NCBI GenBank assembly: GCA_030844895.1
Contig: CM061223.1
Location: forward strand, 18,969,946 to 19,033,945
DNA: 64,000 nt
Source of the DNA: Ambrosia x helenae
Lineage: Eukaryota > Streptophyta > Magnoliopsida > Asterales > Asteraceae
Direction of reading: 5' to 3'
This document shows, one piece after another, positions 50,234 to 62,188 of the stretch. Below the pieces are notes generated by a model. The model was not told the DNA's origin, searched no databases, and worked only from the letters and a program-made list of their open reading frames with translations. A program made the translations under genes and the position numbers. The first letter of the stretch is position 1; every line of letters begins with the position of its first letter.

Positions 50234-52540
50234 ATTGTCATTTAATTATTAGCGAAATTACACTCTCTATCTTTTATGTTAATTCCTTTATTTTCTAAAC
50301 TAGCTAATTACCCCGGGAGGGTCCCGGGGTTGAAAAATCTAATTTTACGTGATAACCTATTGCAAATGGCTCAAGTTAACTAACCACAAAATCTCTCAAT
50401 CATTGTATGTTCATAGTATTCTAATAAGTAATAACTCATATTCCCTAATCTAAAACCTAATCAGTAATCATTTAAAGAATCACTTATGTAAGCTGCAACT
50501 ATTCAAAAACTCATCACATCTCTCTAATTTCTCACATTCTAATGGCTCTTATAATTCCTTACCTAATCAACTAAACAAACACTTAAGTTGGAAGTTGTAA
50601 CCATTGCATCTCATTATGCCACGTGGCATAATCAAGAAATGGTTGAGGCCACCATTGAACGTCACGCCAGCAACTATCAATTCTTCCCGGGAGCGTCCCG
50701 GGGTTGAAAAATATAATCATTCTAATAATACTAATACTAATAGTAATAATTATTACTCTTGTAATTAAATAAATAAAAAAAATAACCTTGCTATAAGGTG
50801 ACACCATGTGTTGCAGTGTTGCGCGATTCTTTCTCCTAGCTTCTCTTGATAAAGTATACCTAGTAAAATTCCAATGATAACATGGCGATTGGGCTGATTT
50901 TCAACATCGTAGATAAGAACCTGGTTTAAAAGAAAAAATATGATTAATGAATAACATGAACACTTTGTGTGTTTTTTTCCTGTATGAATGAAACCCCACA
51001 AAAAATAGTCGAATTTTTCTCCGTTTTTTTATATTACACTATGGTACTCGTTGGAAATATAATAAAACGCTCGTTAATTTGGTGTAATTTTTTTCCTTAA
51101 AAAATCCCGTATATAAAAGATATAAACGTTTAAAAATTATGGGAGGAAATATAAAAGATAAAATTTTAAATTTATTTTTAAATTCTTTTTTCCTAAAATA
51201 ACTCAATTTAATTAAAAAAGAAATAATTTAAAAATACTAAAATCTTTCAATTATGATGCCACGTGGCAGTTTCATGAAGAGGTTGAAGGCACCATTACAC
51301 GCCACGTCAGCAATGTTCAATTCTTTTATATATATTAATAGATTAATAGATTTGTTACACCCTCTGTCTTTTAGCCGGACTATGTTAAAAAACTTGGTTA
51401 ACTTTAAAACTGAATTTACATTTTTAGCCCTTATCGTTTCCCTAAGCCTTAACCCCAAATCAATCGACGAAACTAAGGCAAGGCAAGGCAAGGCATGAAA
51501 CAAAATCATAGGACTTTTAAAATACATCAAATTCCAATCAAAATCATATAAAATAATCATACTAACCTGTTAGAAACGAGGTGTAATCGTCGATTAAAGG
51601 CTCGTGACTGTCGATCCTTATTTCGTGTTAAGTACCATTGGGAATATTTTTAGTTTCATGTTAAGTACCATAAGCAATAATTTTGAAATAAAACGATTGA
51701 TGAAAAACATTTTGTTTTTATAAAACTCATCTTATATATAAACTTACACATATATATAATCAAAGTTAAGCGAATTTACGTCAAACATAACCCGAAAAAC
51801 ATGAAACCTAGTCAAAACTTGTTAAAAACTTATATCGAATCCAATCGATTCAAACCAGATCGCAAAACGGGTCAAAACCCGAACTGAACTTGACCTGTGT
51901 TAACAAAAACGGATCTTACACCCCCAAATCGCATCCAAACTTGAATCTGGACCTACCCACATGTTTACAACTCTAAATCGCACCATACATTCCAATATTA
52001 AATGTTAAAGGTTCCAGATTGTCATCCAATTGACCAATTCTTTAAACGTTTAAAAACCCACTTGCAAATCGAGCTTCGATACCATAAATTGAAACCTATT
52101 ATAACATCTTATGCCTTAGTCGACTGTTTCTGTGCAAAACTATACCATACACACCCACCAAATCGTTCGCAATTTGAAGAACAATATCAACCCATTCACA
52201 ATTTTAATCGTTCGATTTAGCCTCGAAAACGTTTAGGTCAGTACAATTATTATACATGATTTTGATCGGAATTTGATGTAGTTTAAAGGCCGTATGATTT
52301 CGTTTCATGTCATACCTTAGTTTCGTCAATTGGTTTGGGGTTAATCTTAGGGTTTGAAAAGGCTTGAATTGGGAACCGTAAACTATAAGGGCTAAAAGTG
52401 TAAATAAGTTAACCAGGTTTTTTAACGGAGCTAGGCTAAATGACAGAGGATATAGCAAATTTAGAAAATAAAGAACAGGATGAGTGAAAATTAACATAAA
52501 TGGCAGAGAGTGCAATTTCGCTAATAACTAAAGGACAATC
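50234..52540. mobile_element. Long inverted-repeat element (non-autonomous), split by a Helitron
   Basis: Left arm 50234-50299 plus 51351-51590 is repeated in inverse at about 52215-52540. Shared words on opposite strands include TTATTAGCGAAATT, TTATTTTCTAAA, CCTCTGTC, TTAGCCCTTAT and ACATCAAATTCC. Arms are about 310 bp at roughly 80 percent identity. No transposase was found in the 620-bp core. Removing the Helitron leaves about 1.25 kb. Long arms fit a Mutator-type non-autonomous element (inference). Confidence 0.7.
50300..51350 (-). mobile_element. Non-autonomous Helitron, 1051 bp, with preserved empty site nearby
   Basis: On the minus strand it begins TCTATTAATCTATTAATAT after an A. It ends with a perfect 7-bp hairpin (CCCCGGG ACCCT CCCGGGG), then TAATTAG and CTAG followed by T. 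The uninterrupted host sequence survives in the other arm of the surrounding inverted repeat: TCTAAA/TTTGCTATATCC at about 52454-52471 matches TCTAAA before and TTTGTTACACC after the insertion. That defines both ends to the base. A second, similar hairpin lies inside at 50684-50703. No protein coded. Confidence 0.92.
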
Positions 52541-53390
52541 TCTGTAATTCTATAAAAATAATAAATAATAATAACTATAGTACCAAATACTATAACATAA
52601 AGTTATAACTTATAAGCCACTGCACTTAAAATTTTCAAACGGGAGATTGAAAAAGTTAATAATAGTAAAATGAAATATGTAGATGAAGATGAAGAGAACA
52701 AGACAAAAATAAATAAAGACAAAGAAAATTCTGGCTAAACTTTATTAGTGGATACCGGGTAGTAACAACTAAAGTAAAATTGTACATATTGTACTAGTAC
52801 GTCCTCGTTAGCTTCTATCTCTCTCTGACCATGAAACCGACAACACAACAACGAATCTCTAATCTTTCACCAAACCCCATTAGTCATCATTTGTCTTGTT
52901 CAGCTAGCTATAGCATATATTGAGCCCTTGAGTTATGTTACACCATCACACACAACTCACTCTTTTGCTCCTTTGTTTGAACTTTTCCGGCTAACCCCAT
53001 TATGGTGATTACACTCCCCAAAAGTGGTGTCGGTTAAATCCTGTGCATAATTAGTGGTGCTTAAGTGTAATATTTTTTTTGTTAAAAAAATAATACCAAT
53101 TCCTGTTGTTTTGGACCAAGGTATCACACATTTGGAGACAACTATTTCCACACAAACAACTATTAAAGCCGTTGTTAGTGAAACACCACTTGAACGTCGT
53201 AGGTAGCCCTCGGTTCCTTTATAATCTCGGTATAGAAATATGGATTGTCAAGTTGTTTCTAGCTTTGAGTTATGGTTCTAAAAATTGTTTTATTGAGTTT
53301 TGTAAAGAATGCCGGTTGCAAGTTTTGTTTTAACCTAATTCTATCTCCTTGCAAAATATATCCAAATATTGAAAATTTTAATATTGGTAG
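52541..53390. other. Intergenic, no gene seen
   Basis: AT-rich sequence without a credible open frame or repeat structure. It has a CT-rich patch near 52815-52830. Confidence 0.5.
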
Positions 53391-54581
53391 TCAACATGGT
53401 GGATTAGGAGAGCGGAGAGGCAGTGGATAAACCGTTGGTGGAGATAGAGCTTTACTACCAACGCCGAATCCTTTGCAAAAATGGGAGACTTTTACAAAAA
53501 CAAAGTGCAATTGGTAGGCATTGGGGAAAAAAATTGAAAACGGTAATGCCTTGAATCCAATTGGCGGTATCAACCTAAGTCTGCCAAACCAAATCTTGTA
53601 GCCCTGCAATGTCAGCTTGATGCCTCTAAATGGATTGGCGGTATCACATTGATGCCTCTAAATGGATTGGCGGTATCTATGATGCCGCCGAATGAGTTTA
53701 AGTCATCATTCAAGATAAATAAAACCTATGTCCCTGGCTCGACACGAAGCAAATTGTTTTACGTGAGACTTCAACTAACGAACTCCAATAAAGAAATTCC
53801 AATAAAGAATGTTATGGAACTGCTGTTAGAACAATTGGTTTTAGTACCTATTATTTGATTTAAATGAAATATTTCAACGTAGTTATAATTTATTACCCGA
53901 AAAATGTAAACAAAAACCAAATAAAAGGTGAATCATGTTAATTAACACATTGATTATTAGGCGGGTGATTCGGAGGGGACATGGGCCGCTGCTGTCTCCC
54001 AACACTTGAAATGCTTTACTTTCTATCCACTCATTTTGTTGAACCACCATGATCATTCTTAATTGGACGGCTATAATTCCACTATGGTTTTATTGGATTA
54101 ATTTTATAGGATAGCTAGGTTCATCTTTTTCAAAACTTAATATGACATAATATATGCATGGTCTATAAACTGGGGTTTTTTGAATGGGCATAGCACAAAA
54201 GAATTGTTCATAAGTGGGTATTTGTCCTCCAAGGGGACATGATTGGCACTTAGCAGTGTATTGTAGAACTATAAGGTTAAGAATTGTTTGGCGGCATCAA
54301 GGTGATGCCTTGGACCTATTTGGCGGCATCATAGATACCGCCAATCCATTTAGAGGCATCAATGTGATACCGCCAATCCATTTAGAGGCATCAAGCTACA
54401 TTGCAGGGCTACAAGATTTGGTTTGGCAGACTTAGGTTGATACCGCCAATTGGATTCAAGGCATTACCATTTTCAATTTTTTTCCCAATGCCTACCAATT
54501 GCACTTTGTTTTTGTAAAAGTCTCCCATTTTTGCAAAGGATTCACCAACGCCATGTCGCCCGCCTAATCCACCATGTTGAC
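53391..54581. mobile_element. Inverted-repeat element with ~260-300 bp arms
   Basis: 53391-53689 and 54322-54581 are near-identical inverted copies, both beginning (outer ends) TCAACATGGTGGATTAGG. The left arm has an extra ~55 bp near 53411-53465. Inside the arms GATGCCTCTAAATGGATTGG plus CGGTATC is tandemly doubled. The loop of about 630 bp has no gene. High arm similarity suggests recent activity or gene conversion. Confidence 0.88.
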
Positions 54582-54959
54582 CCCATCTTGAAAGTTTTAA
54601 CCTAGTTCAAAACTTTTCAACAAATTTTGGATGGGTTTTATAAGGAGATATATGACTGAAATGCTAAGTGGTAGGCCAACTAACATAACTCCATGTGGAT
54701 ATCATACTCTATAAAAAATGGCAAAAAAAATTACGACTGCTATTTGTGATTCTTCTGAAAATGAGAGAAACTTATGGTAATTTACTTATGTAGTCCACAT
54801 TTACTATTTACAAAGTTAGTTTGATAAATTACAACGCGGGAAATGTGTGCGTCAAGATTTTGTAACTAGATGAAATTCTAAACATCTTATGCTCCATAGT
54901 GCATTAGCCTACCACAACGTTTATGCTCGGTTTGCACTAGTTGATTCCAGTTATAAGAC

Positions 54960-55640
54960 TTTTCCATCAGAAAAAGAATGAATAAGGATGGAAACAATCA
55001 CATAATTTTTTAAGTCTTTTTATAACATCAACAATGTTGATAATGTGACACGTGGCTTGGCGGAAGAAATGAAAAAAAAATTGTTTGATAAATATTAGGA
55101 AAATTATAGCATGTATTGTATTTTGCAATTGTTCTAGATCCACGATATAAGTTTAAGGTTTTTGAGTTTTGTTTTAAAAAACTTAACATGACAGATGATG
55201 TGCGTAAAAGGAAATTGGAGATTATTTTCAAGGGTATGCATAAGCTATATATAAGTGTGATATTTTTTAAACGACAAGGTCTTCAATTATCAGGAGTTCA
55301 AATATTGGTGTTGACACATTGGACAATTTGGATAAATTTGAGCCATTTACAAGCGAATTTAGAAATGTTGCGAGAGAAAAATCACAATTAGACATGTATT
55401 TGAGGAGCCTGCACTTAATAGAAAAGAACTTGACATCTTACAATATTAAAAGGAGAATCAAGGGAGATATCCTTAATTGACTCTCATGGCTCGTGATATA
55501 TTAAGCATCCCAACAACTATTATTGTTTTAGAATAACATTTAAGTATCGAGGGTCGGGTTCTAAGTAAATACCGAACTTCACTACTTTCATTAAATATGG
55601 CTATGTGCTCGTGATTGGTTGTTTGATTTAGAAGGGATTA
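54960..55640 (+). pseudogene. hAT transposase C-terminal fragment
   Basis: Across three frames the plus strand gives LAEEMKKKLFDKY, then YFAIVLDPRYKFKVFEF (the conserved LDPRYK block of RICESLEEPER-like hAT transposases). LDMYLRSL..LNRKELDI-type sequence follows near 55390-55430, then MARDILSIPTTI near 55487 and a decayed dimerisation region ending RDWLFDLEG near 55610. Frameshifts and stops are numerous. The N-terminal BED and catalytic regions were not found. Old, non-functional. Confidence 0.7.
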
Positions 55641-56042
55641 AGTTCATTCTTTTTGTAACTTAATTGTATATAGAATGTGATAGTATCTGGAATACTGATC
55701 ATATTGAAATAAGAACAAACACGATAGTTAGTCCATTTCGAGAAGGATTAGGTCTCCAAATACAAAGGTTAAGAACACAATTTTTTATAAAAGAATATCG
55801 ACATCCAAATAAACAACGAACATCCTACAAATACTAAACATAATTATGGCTATCTACTTAACTTCCCTACGTATGAAACCTTTAATTGACTGGGTGAGAC
55901 TCAATATTTCTAATTCAACCAAGCCCATTAGCGGGATCGTATCAATACTTCTTGTCCGGAAAATCGACTTGTCCACAAGTCAAAAAGAAGGAAATTGTTG
56001 TACCAGGAAATAAGCCATTCTATGATTGCCAAGACATACTTT
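55641..56042. other. Intergenic, no gene seen
   Basis: AT-rich sequence between the hAT fragment and the small hAT element. No feature recognised. Confidence 0.5.
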
Positions 56043-56701
56043 CATGGCCGGCCATTAAGGGGTGCGGGGATGACTCCCGGCCCGGGCCCAATTTTTAAGG
56101 GGCACGTTAACCCTTCGGCAATCTAAGTTTTCGTAACAGTGATGTCGTTAATTCGATGGATTTTTGTATGTTTGAGGCCCAAAATTGTTAATCAAATATT
56201 AATCAAAGTGAAGGGTAGTTTGTATAAAACAGAAAGTAAAGAAATGTTGAGAGAGGTTAAAGATTAAAGAATAAAATGAAATGGTTTAAGAAAAAAAATT
56301 GCAGGTGTATTAACGGGTGTAGGATTAGATAGGATGAAGAAGATAAAATGAAGAGGGCTCACACTTAATTATTTTTGCTTTTTACCTGTTCGTTTTGTCT
56401 TCTTTAATTTTTGTTTTTGTTATGAAACAAAAAAAAAAATTAATTGTCAAACTTTCCCCATTTATATTTTCACTCTTTGTGGAATTCGAACTCCCAACCT
56501 CTCACAAGAGGGTTTGTTCACTCTACCGTTAGACTACAACCTAAGTGGAAAATAAAATCTAATCCATCAATTTGATATTATTTTTAATCGTAGTTTAAAA
56601 AAATAGTTTACATTATTTATTTCGTTAAGGCCTAAAGCTAAAACTAAAGACATAATTTTTGCAGCTCGGCCCGGGCACCTGAATTTTCAGGACCGGCCCT
56701 G
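56043..56701. mobile_element. Small non-autonomous hAT element, copy 1 (659 bp)
   Basis: Starts CATGGCCGGCCATTAAGGGG and ends CAGGACCGGCCCTG. Flanks are CATACTTT and CCTACTTT, a 7-of-8 match consistent with an 8-bp hAT duplication. It shares ends and internal words (ACTCCCGGCC, GGGCACCTGAATT) with the copy at 58307. An internal tRNA-like patch near 56470-56545 has A- and B-box-like words on the minus strand (GAGTTCGAATTCC), possibly a SINE remnant. Confidence 0.8.
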
Positions 56702-57402
56702 CCTACTTTGTCACTGATCTTCTAGTCTTATGTGCCCGTAAGTCGCCAACTTTTTCGGGCTAAAAAGCAGTCGTTTTGGTTGGTGAGCTTTCTTTGTTCC
56801 CTATAATCGCAATAGCTTTGTTATGTGCCATTAGATCTTGCAATCTTTCTGATTACATTGACAATCCTCTGCATTAAATACTCCCTCACAAATTCTAAAG
56901 CATTAATTATTGGCTTATCTCTCCCACTAACTATTCTTGCATTCAACACCTCACACAAGTTATCAATAAAACATCATATTTGGTACTACCTGAATAATGT
57001 TAATAAATTAGGCATCATGAACTGTTATTTTATATAAATTGTATACTGAAAAAATCATAGACCATTATACCTGAAAAGTGGGACTTTGTCCAGTGAATTG
57101 GTGGTCTGCTTGCCAACCATTGATAGGCTCCCCCAAGTTGTATTTTTTTAACTTCCATTTTTAATTGAAACTCTGGAACAGTGGTTGCACTGGCATAGTT
57201 TCATAGGCATTCTTTGAAAGCATATCCTTTCCATTATAGATTCATGTTCTAGTGAATATGCCTAATGCAAAACCTATGATCAGCTGCCGGAAACACTAGT
57301 GCAGTGGCTGGAATAATACCCTATTTTATCAAATGAGAAACAAATAAATAATAAAATAAAATATGATTAACCATCAATTAAACAATCAATGAAAGGTATG
57401 GT
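56702..57402. other. Intergenic or MULE pseudogene 3' region
   Basis: Downstream of the MULE transposase on its strand. I could not find its remaining C-terminal exons here. AT-rich, no other feature. Confidence 0.4.
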
Positions 57403-60400
57403 TTATACCTTTTTCCTGTCAGAGATGAAAGTGAAGTGTGCATTTGTAGGAAGATCCACGTCATCTTGAATGCACTCCAAGAACCAAGTCCATGATTCTT
57501 TATTCCCTACCTCAGCAATGGCATAAGCAAGTGGATAAATACCATTATTGGGATCTTTTCCCACTACAGTCAACATTTGACCAAGGAAGGGTCCCTTCAT
57601 AAATGATCCATCTAACCCCAACAACTCCCTTACATTCTTTAAAGCCCTCTTTTAATGGATCCAAACAAATGTAAACCCTTTTAAAGATCCTTGTAGGTGA
57701 ATCTGGGTTACATGCAGACTCAACAACAAATTTCATAGTTGTACCTGGATTGGTCCTCTTCAGTTCTAGACCATAATCTCTCAACCTTGAATATTGTTCT
57801 TTAAAGTCCCCCTGGATGTGCTTTGTAGCTTTCAGTTTTGCCCTAAATGCCTTCAAGTATTAAACAAAAAACAGATGGTCAGTCCCAGCTGCAAACAAAA
57901 AAAATGGTAAACCGTACCTTCATTTTTATATACCAAGCGCGTACCTCCTCCCAAGCTCCTCTTGGATATCCTTCACAGAAGTATTAGGATTTGATTCAAC
58001 TTGATTCAGCACCCACTGCTCTTTTGCCAAAAAAGTAGAAGTGAAAGATTGCATTTTCCTTGATTGAAGATACTTGTGTTCTGGTCTATATGTCTTCACA
58101 ATCCAAGTTGCTTCTCCTTCTTCCAGTGGAGATAGATAAAGTTCCCAGGGGCATTGTCTACTATTTAATCTTGCTTTTCTCTTATCATTGCACTGCTAGG
58201 AAGGTTTTATAGTACCCTTTTTTGTCCCACTTGGTCCACTTTCACTGTTTGGCCCACTGGGCTTAGGCCTATATGTATAAACAGGAACCTGGCCTTCACA
58301 TACTGCCAGAACCGGCCATTAACGGGTGTAGGGAGGACTCCCGGCCAGGGCCTAGTTTCTAGGGGCACATTCAGTGGCGGGTTTATGTACAATGGAGGGT
58401 GAACATTTGCCCACCGTACACGCCGACCGGAGTTTTTGTTAATCAGGGACACTTATTGATCAGATAAACTATGATGGAATTTGACCCTTCAACTAACCTC
58501 AAGTAGATTGGTAATGAAAGATGAGTGAAGATTGATAAACTTTCTTTTTTCTGCAAGCAAACTCAGTCGATGGTAAAAATGATAAAATGAAGAAGATGAA
58601 GTATAAGATATAAAAAAATTATTTACTCAACAAGCCTAAGTCCTATTTTAGACCAATTAATATTATATATGTATGTTTCTCTTTTAGACCGAAAGATAAA
58701 GGTGCAAAAGTTTGGAAAGTAATCACAAAAGTTTTACGACACAGTGCACCAACAAAAAAAAAAAACTTCGAAGATTGATGATGATAACTATCAAAAAAGA
58801 AATATTGTATAATATAAATGGTGAATAGTTGATCCATCAATTTGATACTACTTTAATCATCGCTTAAAAAAATAGTTTACATTATTTATTTCGTTAAGGC
58901 ATAAGGCTAAGGAGTACATTTTCACAACTAGGCCGGGCACCTGAATTCTCAGGGATGGCCCTGCATACTGCTCTTATTCTTTGCTTGTCATTCCTAAGAA
59001 AAGACAAGGCCCTCCTTGTTTCAATGGCATGCTTGTTAATCTTGTCTTTAACCTCCTTAGTTGTACCAAACCTCTGACCCACATAGAATCTGATTGCTGA
59101 TTTTGAATGTGCTCTCTCAGTTTCCTACTCCTTCGAATCTCAAAATCATCCATTGATGAATCTGTTAAACTATCAAATGACTCAAAACTGAGATCTTCAC
59201 AATCTAACAGGTCATCACTGTCATACGCTATATTGTTACCTACAGATTCATTCACGGATCCTACAAATTCTTCCCGTGTGTCAACATGTTCATTGAATTG
59301 TCCATTGTTTTCCACAGCATCATCCTCACTATCAAATTCCACTTCAAACTCACCATCTTTTGAGTCATCATCATCTTCATTTTCAGATGACTCCCCATTC
59401 ACAGATGCTCCCTCATAATTATCCTCTTCAAGTCATTTACCTTTGTCAACCTCATGATCATGTTCATCTTCTACAAGTCCTTTACCTTTGTCAACCTCAT
59501 GATCATGTTCATCTTCTTGATTAATAGGAAAGTCTTTAAAAACTGAGCACTATCAATGTCATATGAAAAATCTTTCATGAACTCAGCATTAAAAATGTCA
59601 TTCTGATTTTGATCATCAACTACATCATCCACCACATTCTCCCATAACTGCTCAACTACATCATCATCAGCCTCTACATTATCCTCTAACTGCTGATTTT
59701 GATCACCAACTACATTCTCAACCTCTACATTAGCCATATTACCCTCAACTAGCCACATCACCATATATATTATCTTTCCACTCAAGTAACAACTTTTTTT
59801 AAACCTTCAACTTCTTTCTTGGTTTTTTAGCCTTATCAGTGTTAGCAGATACACCTACATTTTCTACTTCTTCAATAACCACTTTAGATGATTGTGTAGG
59901 ACTAAAGAAACTTTTTATCTTAGTAGCACCATGTTCTATGAACATATTAATAACCTTGTTCTAACTTATATAATTGCCTAGAAGTAAAACATCTTGATCA
60001 TTCCCTAAAGGCCTTAAGCCGTAATCTAAATCTAAACTGGGTATTTGAAAAATGGTAGTACAGTTCAACACTAACATCAAGTTTTAGGTCACTGATCATA
60101 AAGTTTATCTCATACACAGAAAACTCGTCAATGTTGCAACAGTCAACATAATGATACCTTCCATGGGGGTATCTTCTTCCAGGAATGTTGGTAAAAGTGC
60201 CACCATGATGAAACTTTTATGGAAAACAGGTGGTCAAAACCAGTTGCAAAAAGAAAAAAAAAAGTTACTTTTAGGGAAAAATCTCCCGTTTTCTGATAAA
60301 CCCCAAAATTAGCACTTACCATAAAACTCTCTCCGGAACAAAGCGCTCCCCGTACTCAGATTCTTCCTTGATTGACCACGTGGTGTGATATTTGGGATGT

Positions 60401-60420
60401 TGATGATCGTTTTCTTCCAT
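57403..60420 (-). pseudogene. MuDR-like (MULE) transposase, degraded and interrupted
   Basis: From the right on the minus strand: MEENDHQHPKYHTTWSIKEE (about 60320-60419), then GRRYPHGRYHYVDCCNIDEF near 60150-60215. Next is a long acidic region (59100-59760, runs of Asp/Glu), then RFGTTKEVKDKINKHAIETR (MuDR N-terminal domain) and RIRAVC. The hAT insertion interrupts here. Then come EGQVPVYTYRPK, a Lys/Arg segment, IVKTYRPEHKYLQSRKMQSF, and MLGLDGSFMKGPFLGQMLTV (first catalytic Asp). After that NNGIYPLAYAIAEVGNKESW follows, with TFISDRKK (second Asp) ending at a GT donor near 57410. Several frameshifts separate the parts, and C-terminal exons are missing. Not functional. Confidence 0.85.
58307..58963. 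mobile_element. Small non-autonomous hAT element, copy 2 (657 bp), inserted in a MULE exon
   Basis: Begins CAGAACCGGCCATTAACGGG and ends CAGGGATGGCCCTG. CATACTGC flanks both ends perfectly (58299-58306 and 58964-58971), an 8-bp hAT duplication. Removing it and one duplication restores an open frame reading RIRAVCEGQVPVYTYR in the host MULE pseudogene. It shares ends with copy 1 at 56043. Confidence 0.95.
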
Positions 60421-60917
60421 TGCTTAGGGTTCGACAACCGAGATTGAAGATGAAGATGTGAAAAATTGGGAGGGAAGAAAAGTGACAACTAGGGAGTAGA
60501 GAAATGACAGGGTTTTAATCCAATTCAAACTTAAAAGGATGAAAATACCCTCACGTGAGGGGACTTAACGTCTGAACATAATGTCTGTTAGCCTCAGGTA
60601 AGGGTGTACAAAAGGCTTGCAACTCAAAACTCGCTTGGAAAAAGCTCAAAAAAAACGAGCCAGCTCGGCTCGACTCGATTGTAAACGAGCTCGAGCTTGA
60701 GCTAGGCCTGTCTCGGCTCGGCACTGGCTCGAATCGTTTTTATTTATATGTATTAATTTTATTTTTAAGTGTTTAAATTAAAAAAATATGTGAGCGAAGG
60801 TTGAAGTGTTAACATTTTAAGTTTAATTAATCAATAAAATATGAAAATTAATAGAAAAAAAAAACAAAAATTATACATATAATACTTTTAGTATACCATT
60901 CCATTCTTTAAAATATT

Positions 60918-61957
60918 TTTTTTTTGAACGGCCAACAAACATTTCTGCCCGACTACCCAGGGGAGTCCCCACACAATGGACAGAACCCCACGACCAACCC
61001 AATGGAGGGCCCATACGTACCTCGGGCGGCTGGCGTAGTCAGGCCTGCCCATGTAGTTCCTGAAACCGGGGGAAATCCAACCCCTCACCCGCCCGTAGGC
61101 ACGACGGTGAAGGATTGGTAAAACCCGGGCGAGATCAAGACTCGAACTCGTGACTAGGGCTGTTCACGAGCCGAGCCGAACCTAGCGGACTTTGCTCGTG
61201 CTTGGCTCATTTACAAACCGAACCGAGCCGATTGGCTCGTTTACAATCGATCCGGAAACCGAGCGAGCATTGTTCGAGCACACATTTTTTCGAGCGAGCG
61301 ACAAGTGTTTTTGAACAGCCATAATTTTGGGATGTTTCCTTTAGTATTCTCGCTGCCTAGTGATGACTGAGGTTCGACTATTCGAGAATGAGGCTCTAGT
61401 TGAGGCTAGTGAGGTGATGAGCATACTACATATAACAATTGTCGCGTTGTGGCGTAGGTTGATAGCCGGAGATGATTGATGGTGGACAACTAATGGGAAT
61501 ATGAAGTCAAACATGTTTTTTCCCGACTTAGGGATTTACAATTAAACTTAGTGTTAAGTTATCATTGGGTTGACTGGGTCAAAAATCTATAAATATAATT
61601 AATTGTATATATGCATATATTGAGACAAGCCTAATAGAGTGGTATGTATAAAACTATAAATATAAATGTAATTAATGTGTATATATATATATAATTATAT
61701 ATATAATAAATTAATAAAAATTATATCTAGCCGAACCGAGCCGAGCGGACCTTTGCTCGTGCTTGGCTCGTTTACAAACCGAACCGAGCCGATCGGCTCG
61801 TTTACAATCGAGCGAAAAATCGAGCGAGCAATTTCCGAACGAGCGCCAAGCGTTTTGAACAGACATCATTTCTCATTATGTCCCTCGTGGGAATCGAACC
61901 CGAGACCCCCCAAGAGGGATCATTGGTCCATTCACCAACTGAGCTACCCGTGAAGGA
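60918..61957 (-). mobile_element. SINE with nested insertion, flanked by a 17-bp direct repeat
   Basis: CCATTCTTTAAAATATT occurs exactly at 60901-60917 and 61958-61974. Next to the left copy is the poly-T complement of an A tail, with the SINE 3' end TTTGTTGGCCGTTC. Next to the right copy is a tRNA-like head with A box TAGCTCAGTTGG and B box GGTTCGATTCCC. Between them (about 61147-61875) are the GGCTGTTCACGAG repeats. The inner flank GAGTTCGAGTCTTGATCTCG near 61135-61150 also looks like a B box, so two related SINEs may be fused. Confidence 0.65.
61147..61875. repeat. Two ~150-bp GGCTGTTCACGAGCCGAG direct repeats
   Basis: AGCCGAACC..GCGGAC(C)TTTGCTCG, then TTTACAAACCGAACCGAGCC and GGCTCGTTTACAATCGA, occurs at about 61162-61320 and 61730-61870. 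The first copy ends GTTTTTGAACAGCC, complementary to its own start GGCTGTTCACG, so each copy is a small TIR unit. An AT-rich stretch with TATATA runs separates them. Confidence 0.75.
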
Positions 61958-61958
61958 C
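61881..61958 (-). other. tRNA-like SINE head
   Basis: The minus strand has GTCCTTC at one end and GAGGGAC at the other, which pair fully as an acceptor-like stem. It also has the A box TAGCTCAGTTGG and the B box GGTTCGATTCCC. No proper anticodon stem was found, and the position at the end of a SINE insertion argues for a tRNA-derived SINE head and against a tRNA gene. Confidence 0.65.
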
Positions 61959-62188
61959 CATTCTTTAAAATATTAGAAAAATAAAAAAAATATACATGTT
62001 ATGTGTCATTTAAATATTTGTAAAAAAAAAATAGTAAAAAAATAACGAGTTGACTCGAACATTTACGAGTCGAGCTCGAGCTCGGCTTTTCAGCTCGACC
62101 AGAAAAAACGAGCCGAGCCAAGCTGGCTCGTTTAAGTTCGAGCTCGAGCTTAGCCTAGCTTGGCTCGACTCGACTCGTGTACAGCCCT

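Larger units (their letters stand above)
60601..62188. mobile_element. Inverted-repeat element with GAGCTCGAGCTCGGCTCG-type arms, with nested insertions
   Basis: The left arm (60601-60740) begins AGGGTGTACA and the right arm (62040-62188) ends TGTACAGCCCT. Both are built of CGAGCTCGAGCT and GGCTCG words in opposite orientation. Flanking AGCCTCAG (60590-60597) and AGCCTCAA (62189-62196) may be an 8-bp target duplication, offset by three bases on the left. A SINE-related insertion (60918-61957) and further inverted-repeat pieces lie inside. Confidence 0.6.

Noticed and set aside
59107..59418. A Ser-rich plus-strand protein
   Set aside because: It is the complement of the acidic region of the MULE transposase on the minus strand.
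61881..61958. A tRNA gene on the minus strand
   Set aside because: Acceptor-like pairing and A/B boxes exist, but there is no sound anticodon arm and it forms the head of a SINE insertion with a matching target repeat.
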